This document shows, piece after piece, positions 58,859 to 64,000 of a stretch of DNA of 64,000 nucleotides. Below the pieces are notes generated by a model. The model had not been told where the DNA came from. It saw only the letters and a program-made list of their open reading frames with translations, and did no database searches. Position 1 is the first letter of the stretch; each line of letters starts with the position of its first letter. The DNA is taken from contig JAJOJF010000037.1 in NCBI GenBank assembly GCA_021208885.1, forward strand, positions 141,468-205,467, given 5' to 3'. A program made the translations under genes and the position numbers. Source of the stretch: Burkholderiaceae bacterium. GTDB taxonomy: Bacteria; Pseudomonadota; Gammaproteobacteria; Burkholderiales; Burkholderiaceae_B.

Positions 58859-59355
58859 GCCATGATTTGAACAGCAGCCTAGGCAACAGCTTAGACAACA
58901 GCCCAGAAAAAGGTATTGACAACAGCATGCGCAACAGTATGCACGACAGCACGTATAACAATAGGCATGATGGTGACGAACAAGTGGTCAACCCAACCCC
59001 TAGTGAAATACCCAGTCAAACCCCTAGCCAAACACCCATCCAAACCGATAGTGAAATTTCATCTGAGCGCGAATCAAATCTTGAATCGGAGTCACAGCCA
59101 CAGCCACAACCACATCGTCACTCACAACCAGAGCAACAGTCATCGGCGGAAAGACATTCACAGCCAGAACTTGATCAGTTACATACCTTCTTGGGGTTTG
59201 GGCTAGAGACTTATCAAGTCGCCATTGATGATTTGATGCCATGCAAGAAAGTGCCTGATGGGGTCATGACGACCCGAAAGTATCGACAGATTGTGTCGTC
59301 AATCCGTGAGATTGGCTTAATCGAGCCATCGTGGCGCTGGAAGCCAGCCTGCTGA
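58855..59355 (+). CDS. Second ParB-like protein, truncated at the junction
   Basis: The gene starts with an ATG overlapping the previous stop (ATGA). Its first 110 residues are low-complexity and hydrophilic (SSLGNSLDNSPEK and TPSEIPSQTPSQTPIQTD, rich in Gln and Glu). Then comes the start of a ParB domain, VAIDDLMPCKKVPDGVMTTRKYRQIVSSIREIGLIEP. At about 59328 the expected family sequence stops and the remaining residues SWRWKPAC come from the adjacent ICE DNA in another frame. Only the N-terminal fragment is therefore left, and it should not fold as a full ParB domain. Confidence 0.75.
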   Translation: MSHDLNSSLGNSLDNSPEKGIDNSMRNSMHDSTYNNRHDGDEQVVNPTPSEIPSQTPSQTPIQTDSEISSERESNLESESQPQPQPHRHSQPEQQSSAERHSQPELDQLHTFLGFGLETYQVAIDDLMPCKKVPDGVMTTRKYRQIVSSIREIGLIEPSWRWKPAC

Positions 59356-59366
59356 TGCAGAGCTGA
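59331..59366 (+). pseudogene. 3' remnant of an ICE transfer gene
   Basis: Immediately after the junction a different frame reads VALEASLLMQS and stops at 59364-59366, 15 bases before the TraG-like gene. This is what would be left of the upstream conjugation gene that precedes TraG-like genes in ICEs of the PFGI-1/ICEclc type. The identity of that gene is inferred from position, since too little remains to recognise it. Confidence 0.4.
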
Positions 59367-59381
59367 AGAGGGAGCCGCGCC

Positions 59382-60905
59382 ATGACGCTTTTTACGACCG
59401 ACTACCTGGAGTACTACCTGACGCTGGTGTCCTGGATCGTCAACAACGGCATCTGGGCGGTGCTGGTGTCGAGCGGAGTATTCGCGCTGCCGTTCGTCGC
59501 CATCATCGTGCAGGAGTGGTTGAAGGCCCGTGCGGAAGGTGCCGACGAAGGCAACAAGGGCGTGCTCTCGGCTGCGCGCATCGAGAACCGGGTCTTCGTC
59601 GCCATCGTGGTGGTGATGTTCGCTGGCATCCCGTTCATCGACGTGGACCTCAACACCATCCAGTACGACAGCTCGCGCTCGGCCCAGTGCCAGGTCAGCG
59701 TGCCGCAGCCCACGGATACCGGCTGGTCGCAGTCCTTCAGCACCATCAACAACCAGTCGGCGAAGGTGCCGGTCTGGTGGGCTTTCATGCACGCGCTCTC
59801 GCGCGCCGTCACGAGCGCTTCGGTGGCGGCGATCCCATGCGGCACGGACCTGCGGCAGATGCGCATGGAGATCGACGCGACCCGCATTGACGACCCGGTA
59901 CTGGCTCAGGAAGTAGCGGATTTCTCGCGGGATTGCTATGGGCCTGCGCGGGCCAAATTGTTCATGCAGCGCCCTCAGCTTGATGAGCAGCAGATGCACG
60001 ACGTGACCTGGATAGGGTCGAGGTTTTTCACGGACACGGGCGGCTACTACGACACCTACCGCTCAAGCACGCCGCGCGACGACTGGCCCTACGACAGCAC
60101 CCGCGATGCGGGGCTTGCACAGGTGGGCAGCGGTGGCGGCTACCCGACCTGCAGGCAGTGGTGGGCCGATGGCGGCAATGGCCTGCGGGCACGCCTGCTG
60201 GGACAGGTGGACCCGAACCTGTTGAATCGCCTGGCAGGCTGGGCCGGGTTCCTGAGCAGGGCCGAGGTGGACGACTCGGTGATCCGCGCCATCGCGTCAC
60301 CGCGGCAACAGAAATTGAACCAGGGTAGCGTCTATACGGACTATGGCGGCCAGATCGACAAGACCTTGCCGAACATCGTGACGCGGGCCACGGGAGACGT
60401 TGGGATGGCCGTCGGCGCGATTGCCGCGTTTCCCGCCATGGACGTCGTGAGACAGTCTCTGCCCATGGTCCTCGCCTTGCTCAAGATGGCGCTGGTCATC
60501 TGCATCCCGCTTGTGCTGGTCGTAGGCACCTACGATCTGAAGACGGTCGTTACCGTCAGCGTCGTGCAGTTCGCGCTCTTCTTCACGGACTTCTGGTTTC
60601 AGCTTGCGCGCTGGATCGATTCGACGATCCTGGATGCGCTCTATGGCTGGGGGTTCGGCTGGAATCGGCCGCACACCAACTTCGACCCGCTGGTGGGGCT
60701 GAACAACGCCTTCGGAGACATGCTCCTGATGTTTGTCACGGGCACGATGTTCATCGTACTGCCTACGTTCTGGATCATGGCCTTGGCTTGGGCGGGCGTT
60801 CGTGCCGGCAACGTGTTGCAAGGCCTCGCAGGAGCCACCGGAGATGCCAAGGCTGCTGGCGGAAGGGGAGGAAGCATTGCGATCAATGCAGTGTCGAAGA
60901 AGTGA
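59382..60905 (+). CDS. Conjugal transfer protein, TraG N-terminal type
   Basis: This 507-residue inner-membrane protein of the mating-pair formation apparatus has an N-terminal membrane segment (WIVNNGIWAVLVSSGVFALPFVAIIVQEW). A large central domain follows with several cysteines (QCQVSVPQPTDTG, AIPCGTDLRQMRMEID, DFSRDCYGPARAKLF, GYPTCRQWW). The C-terminal hydrophobic block is long (VLALLKMALVICIPLVLVVGTY, TVVTVSVVQFALFFTDFWFQLARW, LLMFVTGTMFIVLPTFWIMALAWAGV). It would be involved in mating-pair stabilisation. GGGAG precedes the ATG. It follows the junction directly and is intact. Confidence 0.85.
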   Translation: MTLFTTDYLEYYLTLVSWIVNNGIWAVLVSSGVFALPFVAIIVQEWLKARAEGADEGNKGVLSAARIENRVFVAIVVVMFAGIPFIDVDLNTIQYDSSRSAQCQVSVPQPTDTGWSQSFSTINNQSAKVPVWWAFMHALSRAVTSASVAAIPCGTDLRQMRMEIDATRIDDPVLAQEVADFSRDCYGPARAKLFMQRPQLDEQQMHDVTWIGSRFFTDTGGYYDTYRSSTPRDDWPYDSTRDAGLAQVGSGGGYPTCRQWWADGGNGLRARLLGQVDPNLLNRLAGWAGFLSRAEVDDSVIRAIASPRQQKLNQGSVYTDYGGQIDKTLPNIVTRATGDVGMAVGAIAAFPAMDVVRQSLPMVLALLKMALVICIPLVLVVGTYDLKTVVTVSVVQFALFFTDFWFQLARWIDSTILDALYGWGFGWNRPHTNFDPLVGLNNAFGDMLLMFVTGTMFIVLPTFWIMALAWAGVRAGNVLQGLAGATGDAKAAGGRGGSIAINAVSKK

Positions 60906-60911
60906 TCGCTG

Positions 60912-61271
60912 CTAGTCGTCCTCGACATGAGGATCAATGCGGAAACCGTCGTAGGTGTATAGGCCGAATCCTGCTGGTCCGTTTCGCCACTCTGGCTCGG
61001 GCAACTCCTCGCCCAAGTCGGTGTTGCGGGCCATCCAGGCAACCACCATGACGCACACCATCACCAGGGCCAGCCAGAAGGTGGTGTACAGCAGCACCCC
61101 GAGCGCAGCCAGCTTAACCATCCACACGAGCGCGGTGGCTCCAGCCGTCGGCATGCCCTTGGAAACCAACCAGTTCGACGCCCGCCGTTCACAGCGCGCG
61201 TAGGCACGCCATCCGCGGCCAAAGGCGCGGCCGAGGCGTTCTGCGGTGCTGGTGCGAGTCGTGGTGTTCAT
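60912..61271 (-). CDS. DUF3742-family membrane protein
   Basis: The 119-residue protein has a basic N-terminus (RLGRAFGRGWRAYARCERRASNWLVSKG), two adjacent membrane segments (ATALVWMVKLAALGVLLYTTFWLALVMVCVMVVAWM) and a soluble C-terminal tail with YTYDGFRIDPHVEDD. This is the DUF3742 family, found next to TraG in this ICE type, with no known function. GGAGAC precedes the ATG. It is convergent with the TraG-like gene, 6 bases from its stop. Confidence 0.8.
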   Translation of the reverse strand: MNTTTRTSTAERLGRAFGRGWRAYARCERRASNWLVSKGMPTAGATALVWMVKLAALGVLLYTTFWLALVMVCVMVVAWMARNTDLGEELPEPEWRNGPAGFGLYTYDGFRIDPHVEDD

Positions 61272-61355
61272 GGTCGTCTCCTACTGCTGAGGGATGCCTA
61301 TTTCAGTTTGGTCCATTTCATTCTGTTTAGGGCTTCAATGTGTTCTCTTGCTGCT

Positions 61356-61988
61356 TCAGGACGCTTCGTCATCCGGTTCCAACGGGCCAGGGTCGGGCTC
61401 CACGCCGATGCGGTATGTAGCAACGAAACGCGGCCAGTCCACATGGTCAACGAGATCGATGTCCTCGATGACACTGACCTTCGCGCTGGCACGCTCGAAC
61501 AGCGCGATGCTCTTGGCGGGATAGTTGTTGCGCGACGGATAGAGCACCCCGTCGAACAGCACCTGGCCGTCATCTCCAAGCATCGCATGCACCTGGGCCG
61601 ACACCTGCTGCGTGTGCGTGTAGTCGCGGCTGGCCAACTGCTCCAGGTTCAGGCCGAAGTAGCCCGCCATGACGCCCGGCGCCGTGAGATCGGCCAGAAG
61701 CACGTCGTCCAGCACGCCTACTGCGCGCACCATCCGGGCGTTGACCTCCTTCAGGGCGGTGGAGCGCCTCGTGTCTTCAAGCCATTGATGCTTGTGGAAC
61801 ACCGACTCCATCAGCGCCGTGGGCAGGTCGCGCCCCAGGTAGAGCACGCCGTAGGCCCCCGCTGGATCATCGTAGCGATTCGTGCTGCTGCGGCCATAGT
61901 ACAGCGGGCTGCCCCGATAGACGACGCGGCTCACATGCTGGAGCAGTTCACCGGCATCGATCAGGAACGAAGGCAGCTCGTGGCTCAT
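61356..61988 (-). CDS. RES-domain toxin
   Basis: The 210-residue protein has the RES-domain signature: Arg in VVYRGSPLYYGRSSTNRYDDPAGAYGVLYLGRDLPTALMESVFH with the following Glu, and Ser in a downstream QQVSAQVHAM. RES toxins (ParT, MbcT type) act on NAD+ (degrading or ADP-ribosylating) and stop growth. The antitoxin gene lies 12 bases upstream on the same strand. Both are flanked by ICE transfer genes, so the pair could stabilise the element. Confidence 0.82.
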   Translation of the reverse strand: MSHELPSFLIDAGELLQHVSRVVYRGSPLYYGRSSTNRYDDPAGAYGVLYLGRDLPTALMESVFHKHQWLEDTRRSTALKEVNARMVRAVGVLDDVLLADLTAPGVMAGYFGLNLEQLASRDYTHTQQVSAQVHAMLGDDGQVLFDGVLYPSRNNYPAKSIALFERASAKVSVIEDIDLVDHVDWPRFVATYRIGVEPDPGPLEPDDEAS

Positions 61989-62000
61989 GGCGATCTCGCT

Positions 62001-62627
62001 TCAATGCACCTGAACGCCCAGCACGTTGAACACGGCCTCGGCCACGTCGTCGATCGTGCCATGCGTCACCGCATCCACTGGCGAGCGGCCGCCCAAGCCT
62101 TCGAGCGGTTCGGACAGTGCGCGGTAGATCGTCCAAGGGTCGATGCCCTCGACCTCCTGAAGCACGGTTTGGGTCAACTGCTGCTTCACCGGGTCGAGCT
62201 GCCAGTCGGGCAGTTTCTGGCCTCGCGGCCCCACGTTCAGCGCCAGCAGCCGACGGGCGAGGATGTCCTTGTAGATCTGCTGGCGCGACTTGTCCGCCAG
62301 CTTGGCGTACTCCGCGGGCGGCAGGTTGTGCGGCTGGTTGAAGGTTTCCAGCAGCACGGCGCGGCCTCGCTGGACGTCGGTTTCAGTCGGCGCCCAGCGC
62401 GTCTCAGCGCGCAGCGCAGCCGTCTTACGCTTCAAGGCGTGCTCCACCGTTTCACCTTCGAGGTTGGCTGGCAGCTTTACCGCCTCCACGCGCTCGTGAA
62501 TGAACGCCTGCAACTCGGCCGCGAAAGCCGGCGCATCCCGGATTTCGACGGTATCCGCGAAGCGGCGCACATCCTCCACGGTGACACGCGGCAGACGGTC
62601 GGCAATGAATTCAATGGCGGTGGGCAT
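62001..62627 (-). CDS. DUF2384/Xre-type antitoxin
   Basis: The 208-residue protein has an N-terminal DNA-binding-like part (YAKLADKSRQQIYKDILARRLLALNVGPRGQKLPDWQLDP contains a helix-turn-helix-like segment). Its C-terminal region is of the DUF2384 antitoxin type (YRALSEPLEGLGGRSPVDAVTHGTIDDVAEAVFNVLG). It would bind and neutralise the RES toxin and repress the pair's promoter. The ATG at 62627 is preferred over 62633 because GGGAG directly adjoins the earlier one. It is transcribed first in the operon. Confidence 0.8.
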   Translation of the reverse strand: MPTAIEFIADRLPRVTVEDVRRFADTVEIRDAPAFAAELQAFIHERVEAVKLPANLEGETVEHALKRKTAALRAETRWAPTETDVQRGRAVLLETFNQPHNLPPAEYAKLADKSRQQIYKDILARRLLALNVGPRGQKLPDWQLDPVKQQLTQTVLQEVEGIDPWTIYRALSEPLEGLGGRSPVDAVTHGTIDDVAEAVFNVLGVQVH

Positions 62628-62660
62628 GGTCATCTCCCAGGTAGGTTTGAGACAGGACTT

Positions 62661-62689
62661 ACTCTAGTCGCCTTTGTCGCATTTGTCAA
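62661..62689 (-). promoter_or_regulatory. Sigma-70-type promoter of the antitoxin-toxin operon
   Basis: On the minus strand TTGACA (62684-62689) and TAGAGT (62661-62666) are separated by exactly 17 bases, a near-consensus promoter. It would start transcription about 25 bases upstream of the antitoxin start codon. The region also contains the spaced near-repeats TTTGTCGC, TTTGTCAA and TTTGACGC (62673-62698) over the -35 element, candidate operators for self-repression. Confidence 0.75.
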
Positions 62690-62941
62690 CTTTGACGCCT
62701 AGAGAGCAACCTACCTGGCGAAAACAGCGTCTCCGCAGCATAGGCCGAGGCCAGCGGCTGGTCGCCGCGCAATCCATTCGTGCGGGTTCCACATTGACGC
62801 TGGAACCGCAACCCAGGCCCCGCTATACCGAAACGGTTAAAGGCCAAAGGGCCGAAACGGCAAGGGAATGGGGTGCAAGGGGAAAGGCCCTACCTCGAAA
62901 AGGCAAAAAGGCTCCCGGTCGGCCCGCCACAGGACACCCGC

Positions 62942-64000
62942 ATGCTCTCCCTGTTCCAGCGAAAACGGCCCCCGGTCGCCGGCGCGCCACCGCCAGCACC
63001 CGCCACCGTCCTCCCGAAAGGGTTGATGCGGCCCGAGTCGGCCGCATCGCTGCTGGCCACCCCGCGCCGGCAGAAGCTGCTGGAGCACATTTGGCAGCGC
63101 ACCTCGCTGTCGCGCAGGCAATTCGCCACGCTGTACCGAGCGCCCCTGGAACGCTACGCCGAGCTGGTCCAGGCCTTCCCGGCCTCCGAGGCGCATCACC
63201 ATGCCTATCTGGGCGGCATGCTCGACCACGGCCTCGAAATCGTCGCCTACAGTCTGAAACTGCGGCAGTCCCATCTGCTGCCCATCGGCGCCAGCCCCGA
63301 AGACCAAGCGGCACAGTCCGAAGCCTGGACCGCCGCCGTCGCCTACGCCGCGCTGCTGCACGACATCGGCAAGATCGCCGTCGATCTGCACGTCGAGCTG
63401 GCCGACGGCAGCATCTGGCACCCTTGGCACGGCCCGCTGCGCCAGCCATACCGATTCCGCTACCGCGACGATCGCGAGTACCGCCTGCACAGCGCCGCGA
63501 CAGGTTTGCTCTACCACCAACTGCTCGACCGTGAGGCCCTGGACTGGCTCAGCGGCTATCCGTCCCTGTGGGCACCACTGCTCTACGTCCTGGCCGGGCA
63601 GTACGAGCACGCCGGCGTACTGGGCGAACTTGTCGTGCAGGCAGACCGCGCCTCCGTCGCCCAGGAACTGGGCGGCGATCCCGCGCGCGCCATGGCCGCG
63701 CCCAAGCACTCGCTCCAACGCAAGCTGGTCAACGGGCTGCGCTACCTGCTCAAGGAAGAGCTGAAACTGAACCAGCCCGAAGCCTCCGATGGCTGGCTCA
63801 CCGACGACGCTCTGTGGCTGGTGAGCAAGACGGTCTCGGACAAGCTGCGCGCGCACCTGCTGTCCCAGGGCGTCGATGGCATCCCTGCGAACAACACCGC
63901 AGTGTTCAATGTGCTCCAGGACCACGGCATGTTGCAGCCGACGGCCGACGGCAAGGCGATCTGGCGCGCGACCGTGACCAGTTCCACCGGCTGGTCCCAC
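62942..64000 (+). CDS. MobH-type TraI relaxase (partial, runs off the window)
   Basis: This frame is open to the window end and begins with ATG at 62942, divergent from the antitoxin. The translation starts MLSLFQRKRPPVAGAPPPAP and contains ASEAHHHAYLGGMLDHGLEI (the histidine cluster of the HD-hydrolase-like MobH relaxase) and AALLHDIGKIAVDLHVEL. The YRYRDDREYRLHSA and LYHQLLDREALDWL segments are also typical of the ICE relaxase family. It would nick oriT and carry the strand into the recipient. At least 353 residues are present. Upstream, 62690-62941 holds no other gene; frames on the opposite strand are shadows. Confidence 0.88.
   Translation, partial: MLSLFQRKRPPVAGAPPPAPATVLPKGLMRPESAASLLATPRRQKLLEHIWQRTSLSRRQFATLYRAPLERYAELVQAFPASEAHHHAYLGGMLDHGLEIVAYSLKLRQSHLLPIGASPEDQAAQSEAWTAAVAYAALLHDIGKIAVDLHVELADGSIWHPWHGPLRQPYRFRYRDDREYRLHSAATGLLYHQLLDREALDWLSGYPSLWAPLLYVLAGQYEHAGVLGELVVQADRASVAQELGGDPARAMAAPKHSLQRKLVNGLRYLLKEELKLNQPEASDGWLTDDALWLVSKTVSDKLRAHLLSQGVDGIPANNTAVFNVLQDHGMLQPTADGKAIWRATVTSSTGWSH

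Larger units (their letters stand above)
40353..59329. mobile_element. tRNA-Asn-associated integrative element (right end lost)
   Basis: The left border is set by the tRNA-Asn gene and the adjacent integrase. The right end is an abrupt change to unrelated ICE sequence near 59329, which cuts the last gene. Inside are two tyrosine recombinases, one large serine recombinase, an OLD-like nuclease, ParB/RepB-like genes, a NusG-like regulator and many small unknown genes. No relaxase, coupling ATPase, mating-pair or virion gene was found, so it is not a complete ICE or prophage; it may be a mobilisable island or the remaining part of a larger element. Gene density is high and several operons are translationally coupled. 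Confidence 0.75.
59331..64000. mobile_element. Interior segment of an ICE (PFGI-1/ICEclc-type transfer module)
   Basis: The gene set and order, TraG N-terminal-type protein, DUF3742-type protein, RES/DUF2384 toxin-antitoxin pair and MobH relaxase, is that of a transfer region of large proteobacterial ICEs. The DNA is clearly GC-richer than everything to its left. Neither end of the element is present in the window: the left boundary is a broken gene and the right boundary is the window edge. Confidence 0.8.

Noticed and set aside
40353..59329. Prophage
   Set aside because: Integrases and small unknown genes are present, but no capsid, portal, terminase, tail or lysis gene was recognised.
59214..59999. 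Minus-strand frame of 261 codons across the junction
   Set aside because: It is antisense to the TraG-like gene and rich in His/Arg/Asp repeats; it crosses the junction only because both sides happen to be open.
61308..62702. Long plus-strand frame of 464 codons
   Set aside because: It is antisense to the RES toxin and the antitoxin, both of which have clear family motifs; open antisense frames are common in GC-rich DNA.
62674..63534. Plus-strand frame of 286 codons overlapping the relaxase
   Set aside because: Its translation is Arg/Pro/Ala-rich without domains, and it lies in a different frame from the relaxase, typical of a GC-rich shadow.
62837..64000. Long minus-strand frame of 387 codons
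   Set aside because: It is antisense to the MobH relaxase, whose histidine cluster and HD motif are unmistakable; the frame has no recognisable domain.

Overview
The window looks like a chromosomal segment of a betaproteobacterium of the Burkholderiales, most likely Alcaligenaceae-like. The gene order pyrG-kdsA-eno-ftsB, the electron-transfer flavoprotein dehydrogenase, scoAB, the lptE/holA/proA block and the protein sequences themselves all fit that group. This assignment rests on recognition of families and gene order; no database was searched.

Positions 1 to about 40,350 are ordinary chromosome. In order they hold: a lipoprotein with an NlpC/P60 domain (cut by the window edge); a propionyl-CoA/acetyl-CoA synthetase cluster (prpE, a GlcG/HbpS-like gene, acs); an MFS transporter; an esterase-cupin pair behind ETF dehydrogenase; a thioesterase; scoAB and an aminopeptidase P; pyrG-kdsA-eno-ftsB; hslO with a gamma-carbonic anhydrase and a degenerate acyl-CoA synthetase homologue; an rRNA methyltransferase, hemJ, proA, holA, lptE and leuS; rpmB-rpmG; cfa; a luciferase-like oxidoreductase; a thiolase; radC; fkpB-ispH; a second MFS transporter; and a beta-keto-acid cleavage enzyme beside a 3-hydroxyacyl-CoA-type dehydrogenase. 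The theme is acyl-CoA and short-chain acid metabolism plus cell-envelope and translation housekeeping. Three genes (the NlpC lipoprotein, acs and pyrG) each carry one apparent single-base deletion. pyrG is normally essential, so base-level sequence error is a serious possibility.

Positions 40,353 to about 59,329 are a mobile element abutting the 3' end of tRNA-Asn(GTT). It starts with a tyrosine recombinase. Cargo follows: an OLD-like ATPase/TOPRIM nuclease with an unknown partner, a very short second tyrosine recombinase, an operon of five mostly unknown genes including an AAA ATPase, and several small accessory genes (two resembling the DUF6641 and DUF6876 families). It ends in a tightly coupled operon: a long NusG/RfaH-like protein, a large serine recombinase, a 59-residue ORF, a ParB/RepB-like protein and a second ParB-like gene that is cut off. 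No relaxase, coupling protein or virion gene was seen in it. A perfect inverted repeat, ACCGTTAC-N5-GTAACGGT, occurs both in an intergenic region of this element and inside the ParB-like gene.

At about 59,329 the sequence changes abruptly to visibly GC-richer DNA. This is the interior of a different element, an integrative conjugative element of the PFGI-1/ICEclc type: the tail of one transfer gene, a TraG N-terminal-type mating-pair protein, a DUF3742-type membrane protein, a RES-type toxin with its DUF2384-type antitoxin, and the start of a MobH-type relaxase that runs off the window. The junction truncates genes on both sides, so it is not an ordinary integration boundary. It is either a rearrangement or an assembly chimera.
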